A stretch of 64,000 bases of DNA from Chaetorhynchus papuensis (lineage: Eukaryota; Chordata; Aves; Passeriformes; Rhipiduridae). Below are positions 40,290 to 51,174 of this stretch, piece by piece (position 1 is the stretch's first letter; each line of letters opens with the position of its first letter). Made by a program: the position numbers and the translations under genes. The DNA lies in assembly GCA_013396525.1 (NCBI GenBank), contig VWYX01000793.1, positions 315,999-379,998 on the forward strand, read 5' to 3'. The notes under the pieces are model-generated. The model was not told where the DNA came from and made no database searches. It was given only the letters and a program-made list of their open reading frames with translations.

Positions 40290-42829
40290 GGCAGAAGGGC
40301 CACAGGGATGGGCTGTGCATCTCACACACTCACACACAGCTTGGGGGGTGATACTTCTATCCCTGTTAAAAAAGACTTTCAACAAATCCCTGAGAAGTCA
40401 TGACCTCTGTGTATGTTTTCTATTTGTTTTTCCACACCAGTTAAATAGCTGCTTTTCCAAGCACTTGGGAAAAAAAAGAGAAAAAGAAGAAGCAAGCAAC
40501 ACCAACCCCTCCTCCAAGGCCGCCCTTCCCCACCCCATCCTCGTCCCTGCTCCCCTTGGTCGCGATGCCAAAATATGCAGCCGGCCCCTCTATCTGAATG
40601 AATGTTTTGATTAAAGAAGTCTTAACAAAACACAGTCAGAACAATGATCCCAGCCCCCTTTCTGCAAGCTTCATCCAGCTATGTGGTGTATATTTAGGAC
40701 CAGATTACAGGGACCTGCTCATTAATTGTCTAAGGATGACAAGCCTACAGTGGATGCAAATGAAGGTTTGGGTTTCGGAGGGGAGGGTAAATCTTAACAA
40801 CCTAATGATACTCTTGCCACACTTAAAACCCTTTTAACATTGGGATTTTTTTGAGGCCAGCTTTCACGAGCTTGCAAACATATGGAAAAGTTCAAGTTTT
40901 TCTATTTCCCTTCCAAATGCTTTCTTTTCCTTGACAAAGAATATTTTTTTTTCTGTTCTGACACTAAAACCATCACCTATTATATTGCCATGACACCCAA
41001 GTAAAGATACCGATCAAAGGGCAAAGCAGGGCAATAAACTGAAAAAACTGGGGCCAGAAGGTTTGGGTTTGGGGTTGGTTTATTAAAGAAATGCAATTCT
41101 TTTTCCTAAGGTATTTTTCATTTTGTCTTCTGTTACACAGTGGGAGAACAGCTGGTTAGTAGTGGGTACAAACTCAGGTTTGGTTGTCTTGGATATGCAT
41201 TGTTCAGGGCTCTTCAACGAGTTTCTTTCCATCCCCGTTCAGTGAGATTCTAGGAAAAGCCTGAATGTGTATGTGGAGTTTGCAATATTATTTTAACCCA
41301 AGGCGAGTCTGATCCAAAATATACGATTTGCACAATATCACATAACTTAGCAAAGAGCAGAAATCTGGTTCAAAACACAACAGCAGCTGGGCTGGACACA
41401 GGACCTCCGGAGCTGACACCCGAGGGAGTGCATTGCAGAGGTGGCTCTGACTTCCTGTTTGGTTCTAGAAAAAATCCAGGCTTCTCCCAGTCCAACCAGC
41501 TTTCTAGTTATGCTGGTATCTCAAACAAAATGGATGATGGCTTTCGAACTAATCTTAATTTTCTTCAGGGTGGGGTTACTTAAGAGGTCTGGTACCAGAT
41601 GAAAAGTTGGAGAACATCTCCAAGAAAGCATTTAGAAATGGAACAAGGACCAGTGAGGAGAAAAATAAGGAATAATTCAGATTGAGTTACCCTTGAAATG
41701 GATTTCTTTGCATCCAGGCTGGTGGAATTCTGTAAGCCTTTGGGTTTATCAGCATCAGCTCCCTCAGAGGACAGAAGATCCAGGTCTGAAGTCACCATCA
41801 GAGAGCTCAGCCAGTTTACACTGGAGATACCTGAGCGATGGCATTCACCATTTGGTAATGCACAGTAACAGTGTCAGATCAGGAAATGTTGTGTCCAGGA
41901 GTGCCCAAGGTCACAGTCTTTTCAATAATGTCTGACACTGATCCCGCCAAACCAATCAAGCTGCCCCCTTGTCGCACTTTTTTCCCCCCTTGCTGTCATA
42001 ATGAGGAGCAAATATATCTTCTAGACAAAACAAGAGGAAAGAAAAAACACTTTGTAAATTCAACCAACAAGATACTATTTAAAATACTAACAAGTCTTTT
42101 TTATTTCTCTTTAACAAGTCTTTCCAAGAAACACTTCATAAACCAGCTCTTTAAAAAGAAGGGAAAGTAAATGCTTTACAGCAAACATACAGCACTGCAC
42201 AGAAAGCAGCACCTTCAACTCCAAATATTTTTACCAATCACTCTTTCATACTCATTAATAGTCTATTCCCTTACTAATAAATACAGATAGCCAACAATCC
42301 TGAAGTGTTTTAATGTAAATCAGCCATTTTCTGTAGGTAAATATGTTCTTTTTCTAATAATGCAGCAGTCTGAAAGAAACATTTTAGCTTTTAAATGTTT
42401 TATTCCAATTTCTTCCTGACTCTCTCTCCTCTCCCATTGCTTTCCTCATGGAAAGAGGAGGCAAAGAACCTCCACGGTAAAACAACTCCAAATGCAAACA
42501 TGTAATGAAAATTTTCAAGCAAGAACAACCTATTTTCAAAACTCGTAGCATGAAAATTATCTGGGCATGTTCCAGATTATTAATAAAAAAACAATCTCTG
42601 CAATGTTTTCCCCAGCACTGTCATCAACAAGTAGATTTCACTCTCAGTCTGGATCTGCAACCAATTTTCTGAAACACATAAGCCAAAATACAATATTGCT
42701 CCAATCTGGAATCCTGTCCTGACATAATATGAAAATTAGACTCTGAAAATTTTGGCTACACTTCTGTTTTTTCATTCACTTCCAAAATGCTCACGGTGTA
42801 CCAAAACACGGAGCTGTAACTCAGGTGCA

Positions 42830-43290
42830 AGCGGGAAGGAATTATGATCCCACCAGAGCGGAGCAGGAGCTCTTCTGAGCTCTGGGAAGGCAGCCCCTCT
42901 GCAGCAGCATTTTCAGAGAGGAGGAGGAGGAGGTGGGGGCCAGGCTGTGCTGGCCGTGGCACAGGCAGCACTGAGCACCCGAGTCACCGAGCACATGGTT
43001 GGCAGCAGGACTGCCATCAACGTCCTCCAACAATCCCTCCTGGAAGCGTGACCGACCCTCCGCCTGCAGCCACAATGGGAAACTCGTGGGATGGCTCCCC
43101 TGGCGCCCGAGAGAACCCTGCACTTGCTTTGCTGGAAAGCCCACAATCATTTTCCCTGGAAGAACAGGAGGCTGTGCCAGCTCGCCTGCACTTTGTTACG
43201 GCTGGGAACGATAAGATGCTTCCAGAGCGCTGCGTTACAATAGCTGTGCCTTCGGTGCACGGATTTATCTTCCTCTGCCCTAGATAAAAC
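42830..43290. other. GC-rich block with a 147-codon plus-strand frame, not a supported gene
   Basis: GC-rich with GAGGAGGAGGAGGTGGGGGC at about 42919. Frames are open on both strands (plus 42844-43287, minus 42842-43150), as expected from base composition. The conceptual proteins are low complexity (Ser, Pro, Arg-rich) without recognisable domains. Confidence 0.35.
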
Positions 43291-43419
43291 CCCATTCCTT
43301 GGACAAATTAGGTCTGCTTGTCATTCAACACTCTACCTAATGGTCTCAGCTGTGGGTTTCTGCAGTTACTGAAGCTGGAGCATTCCACAGATAGTTCTCA
43401 TTGATTTGAGAAGTGAGCC

Positions 43420-43580
43420 CGAAATCCAGTTGTATTTTATCCAGAATGACAACGGGGCAAGTTAATGATGTAATTAGAATTATCAGGACCCTTAAATCTT
43501 AAAGGACAGGTTTCAGTGAAGGATGATAACATTCTTAAAGGGGTACATAATACAACCTGGCGATTTATAAACAGCAGTGC
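43420..43580. promoter_or_regulatory. Candidate regulatory element between the two TIKI exons
   Basis: TAATTA at 43471-43476 and TTTATAAA at 43564-43571 (posterior-HOX/CDX-like) lie in a repeat-free stretch next to a GC-rich block. No conservation data are available. Confidence 0.22.
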
Positions 43581-46500
43581 CTTCTGAAGTGAGGCACTAT
43601 ACATTTTCTTTAGCTGAGGGAGGCTGATGCTGACATGGGCTTAGTGTATGACTCTCTAATGTCGTGTTATCAAGATCATCATATGCTTTTCAGAAGGCAA
43701 TGCCCACTATCTAAATCCACATTAACCCATGGCATTTCGAACTGCAGAGGCAACCTGAGATATGGATGGCATTATCCTAGCCAAGTATCCAAAAAGCTTG
43801 GTTGTTTCTGATGGACACAGCTCGGAGGAGGCGGCACAGCACCTGAGCAGGGATCAGACCTGTCTGCAAGCCGTGCTGACCACCAAACAACTTCACTGCA
43901 CAGCTTGTTTAACTGTGTGGGATGAAGTCAAGACCTTACACATCCTGGCAAGGAGAAGATCATTATGCTGAGCTGAGCACAAAGCCTGTAAACTGGGTTA
44001 GTCACTCACTTGATTTATTCATTTTGATATCCAGTCATGGTTGGGCCCACTGGGATGAATACAAAGCCTGCTGAAGGCATGGAAATATTCTCCATTACTT
44101 CAGTGGCCTCTCAATACAATCTAACACACAAACCATAAAGGCTCCCCGGATGAAAGATGCTTTGGAAGTGTCAGGTATGACTCTTGCCCCGTGCTTTTAA
44201 CCCTAAATGGGACATGCAAACAACAAGTATGAAACCTGGGTAGTTGAGCCAGTAGAAATTGTCTATAAAGTCATCAGCAAAGCTGCAGGGCTCTGACATG
44301 CCAGATCAGCAAGGAGAGAGGAAAAACCATCTTCTCCTGGGACAGGAGCCTCTCCTCAGGTCAGGAGAATGGCTGGGGACAGAAGATGAGAGACAACAGC
44401 TGGAGACCACAGCTATAATTTTTGGAAACGGCTGAAGGAAAAAATCTCAGCCTTGGATTTTCAATTTTCCTCTTAATAAAGTGTACATAGGAGTACAAGG
44501 AAACATAGAACCAGCTAATTCAATGCTGGCAAAGATGAATTTGCTTTACAGAACTGTCCTTAAAAACTGAATAGCTTAAAACTGACCACAAGAAGTCACT
44601 TGTGCAAAAAACCCCACACAATAAATTGTTCTGCACCCTGCTTTTTCTTTACCTAGGCTTCATTGGGCAATTTATCAGCTGTCTCAGGTAAAAAAGGTAT
44701 CATCAGGAGATAGATAATTTTCTAATTTTGAACTAACAGATTTTTTGCATTTTAATACTTCTGGACACACTGACCTCAATTCCCTAGCGACAGCTTCAGA
44801 CAGAATACAGAAGTTAAAACTACTGACCTAATCCAATACATTTCTGCTTTTAGGGAACACTTACAAAAGCAGAGAAACAAACTGACTTCTTTGAGGGGGA
44901 AAACAGCCTGGAGAAAGAGCAGAAAATACGCCCATCCTATCTTTAGCTTAGAATACTTTCTCTTCGGTATCATTTTGACTCTTTGCCCAGAAGCCTCAAC
45001 ATAAGCCTCTTGATTGCAAAAGTCACAAGAGAATCAAGTGTTTGAGGAAGGCTACTGAAGAAAGAGAGATGATTCCTACTTCACTTTTGGATCATGGTCT
45101 AACTTAGCAAAGTCAGCCCCTTAAAATTTTACTAAGTTTAAATAAGCATTTTTTACATTTGGAAAAATGGTGCTTGCAAACAAAATTTAAGAAAATGGAG
45201 AGAGGGAGAGGAATGATGAACGTAACATAACCACAGGAAAGCAGAGGTGTTTCCTCTTTCACTGTTCTTAATTAAAATAAAATTTAAAACACCCACTGAA
45301 CGTGAGAAGGATTTGTTTACTCCTCCACTCTCATCAGGACTGATGGCTCTGGGAAAGAGTCAGGGACATGCGGCCCTGCTCACACTCCTTCATTCTGGGC
45401 ACCCTGGCTAAGCTGCACTTCCCAATCCCAAGGTGAGCAGCATCTCCCTGGGGTGGTCCTGTCCCTACCCATGGGTGACAAAGGAGCTGTGCTCTGACTA
45501 AAACCTGCTTTGGACTAGGAAGCACCTTTCCCTGTGCTTTTCCTCCCAGCACCATCCTGTCTGTGCACCACCTTGGCCCAGTCTGGGTCCCAGAAGGGCT
45601 CTGCCCTCTCCTCCCAAATGCTGCAGGACTCAGGAACATGCAGGAAACTGCACACTTCCCAAACTCTCTTGGGGAGGCTGAGGAGGCTCAAGGAACTATG
45701 TGTAACATGTCAGGTCAACAGTGCTGGTATTTCCTCTTCTGGTCCTTTCTGCTCCAGGATGATTTTTGCTCTAAAGGCACCTCAGCATCTTGCAGCCAGA
45801 CAGCTCCTGAAGATACTTCATCTCCCAAGAGTGACACTGGAGGCATTTAGGAAGTTACTGCACCCACATAAATATTCTCCCTCTCCCTGCCACTGTGCCC
45901 CCAGTGACCTTAGACTTTGTCACCTCCTTCCCAGCCCATTACAGCCACCTCAACCATCAGCTCGGAACTGAGCCAACTGATGGACAGCTTCACCTTTACT
46001 CTGCAGCTGCTGATAACCTTCAAGGGACAAGCAGGCATGAATAACCTTAAGCAGCCCCCCAAATCAATCCTCAGTGAGTGAGTCACATCCTTCTGCAGTT
46101 CTCCTGGGCTGCACTGGATGGAGCTGAATTCCTGGCCTCCACCATTCACACGGGTGTTGATTCTTACAGCTCCATTCCTGATCTTTTGTTCCATTCCATG
46201 AGGTGTTTCAAGGCGGTGGTAACAGTACCAGCTCCAAGGTCTTATCAGACCTCTAAAGAGTTGGGCCAGCAGCTGGATATCATGGAAGAATGGACACACT
46301 TTCTAAAATCACTGTGGCACTCTCATGTCCCAAGACCGACAAGGTCTGCCCTGAACTGCAACAGACTCAGCACATGATAAATCCCCGTGCCTACATTTAA
46401 TGTCTCCAGAGAGAGATCCCACAGGGCATCTTTCATGTGTAGTATCTGAGCAGGGCTAATCTAATTTGGTAACCAAATGGCAAAAACTCTCCATGACAGA

Positions 46501-48261
46501 CAGAGTCTTTCATCCTCGCAAAAAACCACACAGAACAAACTTTGGAATGACCCCAACTGGCAAAACCTGACTTGAATAGGGAGTTTATTTTATGTTTTAA
46601 TTTTCTATTTTGTTCTGCTTGCAGTTAAAATAAATGGTATAAAGCTGGTTTATAAAAACACTACCAAACAAAAAAAGTCTTTACCCAACAGTACTGCACA
46701 ATATTTAGAGTTCTGCAGGGACCAGTATACATAGAGGGATTTTAATTTTCCATGGCCTGTAACCGTTATAATCTCCATCAACTGCGTGCACTCTGGGATC
46801 ATGACTAACACCAGTGCTTGAACTCTGACTGGCTGTTGGCTTCTTTCTTCTGTCTTTAACACTGTTTTGAAACTCACACTTGATCCAATAATTTGCAGGG
46901 ATAAAGAAGTTTTTACAGCAAAGGTTCCTCTCAAGTCTAACCCACAGGTCTGTTACAGGACAATGTGTCAATAAATCAGAGGTGTCTGAGAGTCCATGAA
47001 AGTGCTATGAATGACCACAAGTTGTCTTCGAGTCAAAGGCCTTGCTAATTAGGAAAAATTACACTGGTGATTAAAAGGTGGCACAGGACATCCAGATACC
47101 AGGACTCTCTTCATGGGTTTGACTACTAGCAGTCCTTTCACAGCATCCATGGCAAATATTCCTCTACATCTTGCTCGTTTATTCCTTGTTTATCATGTGT
47201 GCTGTGCCTCAACATTGCAGGAATGGTTACAACCACTGACTTTTCCAGGACCCTCCAAAGTCATGAGCTCTCTACCTTTTCCAACTCACATCCCCCATCT
47301 TTAAAGATGTGTTCCTACCCAAGTTGCTTTCTCCCTTTCTCCCCTTACTTTCCAGTGCAAGACTGACCAGAATGAACAGCTCTGGCAGCTTTGGCCACAC
47401 ACTCTTGTGCTTCAGTGCTGCCACGTTAACCACCCTGGTATGTCCTGCTCGGTCACGCTACAGCACTGCTTCATGTCCTAGGACTGAGTTAACTGGGACA
47501 GCAAAGGGCTTTTATCCCACACTGGGGCCCCACCTGCTTGCCCAGCAGTTCTGCTGAGAAACAAGTGACCCACAGAGCCCTGTGCAACTCAAGATAGTGA
47601 TAGCAAGATAAAATGTCCCAGAGACCTCTGCCCCAGTCCACAGACTGAGCTTACCCTGTCTCAGGATTGTCTTGAGGTCACACAGTTCTCCTTGATTTGC
47701 ATTTGCTAATGGTGAGCTGCTATCATGATTTAATTCTTTCAGTGACAAAACACATACAATACTGTGGCTGTCAAATTTACACAGGTTTGCCCCAGGTGAG
47801 TCACTGCACCTGAGACAGGAACCTGGGAATATTTATCAAAAAAAGGAGATGTTGGAGATGACATCCAAAGACCAAGATTTCATAGAATTAACTGGAAAGG
47901 GGAAAGAGGAACCTACATATTAAACGAGAATCTCAGTTTGCCATGAAGCATCAAACTGGTCTGGAAAGCAGATTTCTGCTCCCTTGAGAATTTTTAATAG
48001 CTTTGGATAACTAAGATAAACAGAGACTGAAGGGCTGCCTGAGACACATACAAAATTATTGAATTATGACATGTTCAAGAAGTTATTTACTTTATAGAGT
48101 ATTTACATAAAGTCCACTTCCTCTTCATACATAAGCTCAAATATTACAAAGATTTCCCCCCTCCCTTAATGAGGGGCCTGCATTCAACAGCCCTAAACAT
48201 CCAAAATTAACTTTTTTTTCAAGAACATCCCTAGGAAAGTTTTCCAGGCAGTCCATTCCTT

Positions 48262-48535
48262 GTTCCTAGTAACAAGCAATAGGACAACAAGAGGTAACAG
48301 CCTCAAGTGGCGCGAGGGGAGGTTTGGACTGGATATTAGGAAAAATTTATTCATCAAAAGGGCCGTCAAGTGTTGGAACAGGGAAGTGCTGGAGTCACCA
48401 TCCCTGGAGGTATTTAAAAGACGTGTGGATGTAGTGCTTGGGCACACGATTTAGCTGCGGACTTGGCAGTGCTGGGTTAGCAGTTAACTCAATGATCTTG
48501 GAGGTCTTTTTGAACCTAAACCATTCTGTGATTCC
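48262..48535 (+). repeat. CR1 LINE 3' end, about 270 bp, next to TRABD2B exon A
   Basis: Matches run from AACAAGCAATAGGACAACAA through GGAGGTTTGGACTGGATATT, GGAGTCACCATCCCTGGAGG and CTCAATGATCTTGGAGGTC to CCATTCTGTGATTCC. After TTGGAACAGG the usual CTGCCCAG segment is missing, a small internal deletion. The element lies in the intron, its 3' end 191 bp from the donor-side end of exon A, antisense to the gene. The 64-codon frame inside it is repeat-derived and not a gene. Confidence 0.93.
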
Positions 48536-48720
48536 CCAGAGCCTGAGCAAAACCAGGGAAATTCCACTCTCTCACCAGGCAAATGAGGCACGTGTGGAAA
48601 GAAAACACAGGGCATTAAAAAGAGGAGGGAAGAGGAGACAGAATATGAAGTGATGACTGGGATATTGCTGTTAAAGCAGCTGATTTTTCCTCATTTCTCT
48701 GGCCCATCTGGAACAATTCT

Positions 48721-48726
48721 GCTCAC
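48721..48726 (-). other. Splice donor of exon A
   Basis: Minus-strand sequence CTCAG/GTGAGC is a near-perfect vertebrate 5' splice site. It follows a glutamine codon, leaving phase 0. Confidence 0.88.
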
Positions 48727-48873
48727 CTGAGAAGTGTCATGGTTGAATATCACAGCGTTCAGGTCTCCACAATTGTAGTGCTTGATGAGATCCTCAGTGG
48801 TGTAAGGGGCCTGCAAACTCCCTGCTCGAAGGCTTTCGTGTTGGAGCAGAGTTTGGTTTAGAGCAAACAGCAC
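48727..48873 (-). CDS. TRABD2B: TRABD2B (TIKI2) internal coding exon A, 49 codons
   Basis: This internal exon encodes part of the TraB/TIKI catalytic domain of a membrane-anchored metalloprotease. Family members cleave the N terminus of Wnt proteins at the cell surface or in the secretory pathway and so inhibit Wnt signalling. The translation begins VLFALNQTLL, contains YTTEDLIKHYNCGDLNAVIF and ends NHDTSQ, which I recognise as the TIKI family. It has one N-glycosylation sequon (NQT, residues 6-8) and one cysteine (residue 36). The acceptor is a pyrimidine-rich tract ending CTGCAG and the donor is CAG/GTGAGC. The exon is 147 nt, phase 0 at both ends. It joins in frame to exon B at 32969-33143. 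NQTLLQ and NHDTSQ fit the TIKI2 paralogue better than TIKI1 (TRABD2A) as I remember them; the family call is firmer than the paralogue call. No stop or frameshift is present. Confidence 0.93.
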
Positions 48874-48903
48874 CTGCAGAAACACAGACAGGGAAAAGGA
48901 GAA
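48874..48903 (-). other. Splice acceptor and polypyrimidine tract of exon A
   Basis: Read on the minus strand, about 27 bases rich in T and C (only a few G) lead to CTGCAG directly before GTG, the first codon of exon A. This is a strong consensus 3' splice site and fixes the exon start at 48873. Confidence 0.85.
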
Positions 48904-49600
48904 AAAGTTAAAGACAGTAGGAATCAAAACAGCAAAGTCTAAAGGACAAAGCTTTGAAGGACTTTCCTGTGCCTGAACTCTATTCCCTTGATCCACTCTG
49001 GCCCACAGTAACAAGGGATGGTGTTCAGGCAGTCCCAAATGGAAAAGTATTCAGATGCCAGACCCTGTCATATTCTCCACAGAGTATAACTTCTCAACAG
49101 ATAAATATTGCTCAGAGGTCACAGTCTGAGAACTCCTGGGCTCTCTGTGCTGGTTAATTTGCTACGTGACAGACACTGGAAAGAAAACACCTCTAAATGA
49201 GGAAACCTCTATTGCCTCTGACTGTTTCCTGTCCCCCAGCTTAAATCCAAAGCCCAAACTCAGTTGAAATGTTTCTGATAAAAAAATCAAAATCTTCTGA
49301 ACTTCTGAAGTCACAGGTGTTGTATTGGGACTTTGTGCATGCTGTAGTAACAGAACTTTAGGTAATTCATTATTGGTCTCCCTCCTTTAGTCTTTCCTCC
49401 TTCACCCACCCGTTTGCAAAGTGAGAACAGAGATACAGATTTGTAACAGAGATAAGATTTGTCTGTGTCAGCAGACCGGTCCAGTATTGCCATCCCAAAC
49501 CTGAAAAAACCCAAAAAAGCAGAAGCACTATTTACTATGTAATGTTGGGTAACCAACAAAATAAATGCCCTTAAATATTGGACTTTTTTCCTTGAATTAC

Positions 49601-49730
49601 CAAATAAAACCCAACAAACTGCAAACAAACAAACAAACAAAAAGCCCACCACCAAAAAAAAACCCCAACCCCCTGCCCAAAAAACCAAACAAATAAAACT
49701 TAACAAAAAAAAAAAAAAAAAACCCCACTC
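49601..49730 (+). repeat. A/C-rich low-complexity block with (CAAA)n and A18
   Basis: About 130 bases with almost no G or T on the plus strand: CAAACAAACAAACAAACA, then ACCCCAACCCCC, then an A18 run (49705-49722). The minus-strand transcript is therefore G/U-rich. It produces a spurious 131-codon hydrophobic frame on the minus strand (49311-49706). Confidence 0.85.
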
Positions 49731-50360
49731 AATTTCACATGAATTACCACAAATCTTTTTAGATTAGTGACAAACTGTGGGAGTAATTTATACCAGTTAT
49801 CGAACCACCAAGTCTGGGCTTTACGCGTTCCTCTTTCCAAGACCATTCTGAAAAAACTTGATAAAAAGTAGATGAATAAATCAGAAAAACAGCAGTGAAG
49901 ACTTTTGTCATGAACTATATGAATAAACAAACACACTTTTCCTAAAATAAAGTGGTATGTGGCACCTGCGACTTCAGAGTTCTGAAAAATTACACTGATG
50001 TGTCATTTTTAATGAAAAGACTCCTGCACCCCTCAGTCTCATATTTCACCACTTTTTGAGCTTTTCTCATTTATAAAGCAGTGCCCCATCCTTCCCAGAG
50101 GATAACAATCATCTCAAAATCTGGGTAAGGTGACCCCTGTTGAGCTGCAGTCTGGGACCTGAATTCTTACCTCCTGAAATTTTAGCAACTGAACCCACTT
50201 CAAGGAGTGAACCCCAGAGGGGTTTAAAATCAGCCATTTACATATGTATTTGCAGGATGGAAGTTCTTATTAGTTCAAAATTATGATTCCCATTGAAGTT
50301 TATCCAAAGGTGAAAGACGGGAAGTTGCAAAATCTCATGTATATAACAGGATCAGATATT

Positions 50361-50410
50361 TAATTATTAATAATAACATTGATAATGTTACTAATATTAA
50401 TAATAATAAA
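50361..50410 (+). repeat. AAT-type microsatellite with small palindrome
   Basis: TAATTATTAATAATAAC followed by TAATATTAATAATAATAAA. The centre (50374-50390) is a perfect 7-bp inverted repeat, TAACATT-GAT-AATGTTA. Confidence 0.75.
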
Positions 50411-51015
50411 GGATCTTCAGGGCACTAACAGCCTTAATAAAAAGCTGTTACATGCTAAATAACATATACAGATTGGGTTGAGGAAAAGCTAAAATTATAA
50501 AAAAGCGCTAGATTTAAAGAATGCTATTTTTAAATTTACTTAGGAAAAAACAAAAAGATGGTCTTTCAACTGAACTTGTTATACCTCAACTCAGCAATCA
50601 GTTTCCCATTAAGAGCCAAGCCTAAAAGATTTCCTTGCCCAGATCTAAGGGTCTCTTCAGGCTTTTCTACAAAGAGATCAAGCCTTCCCAAGACCACAGC
50701 CTGAAGTTAAGCATCTTCCTAACTTAGTTTTTCTCTAATTTAAAAAACATGCAAAAAACACAGTTTGAAAAATTTCTAACGTTTGAAAGGATCTGAGCTT
50801 TTTCTTTTTCCCCTAAGGGCTACAGCTCGAAGAGGAAATGGTTCATCCCAGGATTTCCTGGGGATTCTAAACATTTTGACGAGTAAAAATAAAAGCTTAG
50901 AAAAACACTGACAGGAAAAATGAGAGCAGAGGTTTTCCCAAAATGCTTTTAGCAAAATCCTTCTCATTTTTGATTTTTTAAACAATGGATGTTACTGGAT
51001 TTTTAGATACAAAAA

Positions 51016-51048
51016 TATGTATACACACAGGCACACATGCATATACAA
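51016..51048 (+). repeat. Imperfect TA/CA simple repeat
   Basis: ATATGTATACACACAGGCAC followed by ACATGCATATACA. Confidence 0.6.
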
Positions 51049-51140
51049 ACCACCAACAAGCCCTGAGGGTATGACCGTGTGTTTTATGATAAAATATTAA
51101 GAAGGCAATAAACAAATACTTACTTTACTTCCAATGCCTT

Positions 51141-51174
51141 TTCTTTCCCCTTTTTTCTTTTTTTTTTTTTTTTT
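51141..51174 (+). repeat. Pyrimidine tract with T17
   Basis: TTCTTTCCCCTTTTTTC, then T17 at 51158-51174. Confidence 0.8.

Larger units (their letters stand above)
33144..48726 (-). other. TRABD2B: TRABD2B intron between exons A and B (15,583 bp)
   Basis: The two exons join in frame (codon Q of exon A to V of exon B), so this whole stretch is intron. It holds a CR1 tail near its 5' end (48262-48535), A/T homopolymers (33308-33325, 37603-37618, 40271-40289), a possible CR1 relic at 33272-33307, a GC-rich block (about 42830-43290) and an AT-rich block with homeodomain-type motifs (43420-43580). From 34000 to 37570, 37870 to 40260, 40300 to 42820 and 43600 to 48250 I see only unique sequence. 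Open frames there (up to 145 codons at 45534-45971) show no recognisable domains. Confidence 0.85.

Noticed and set aside
41869..41940. Perfect 10-bp inverted repeat CAGTGTCAGA / TCTGACACTG with a 52-bp spacer
   Set aside because: A few such pairs are expected by chance in a window of this size, and there is no flanking extension or element around it.
42844..43287. 147-codon plus-strand frame in a GC-rich block, considered as an embedded gene
   Set aside because: The product is low complexity, the opposite strand is also open, and no promoter or splice evidence is visible. Kept only as a composition feature.
47881..47915. CATAGAATTAACTGGAAAGG, similar to a reverse-oriented CR1 terminus
   Set aside because: The match is short and loses similarity at once; it cannot be separated from chance.
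48260..48454. 64-codon plus-strand frame
   Set aside because: It lies inside the CR1 3' end and is repeat-derived.
49311..49706. 131-codon minus-strand frame with hydrophobic segments resembling a membrane protein
   Set aside because: The hydrophobic part is the translation of the A/C-rich simple repeat at 49601-49730 read in reverse.
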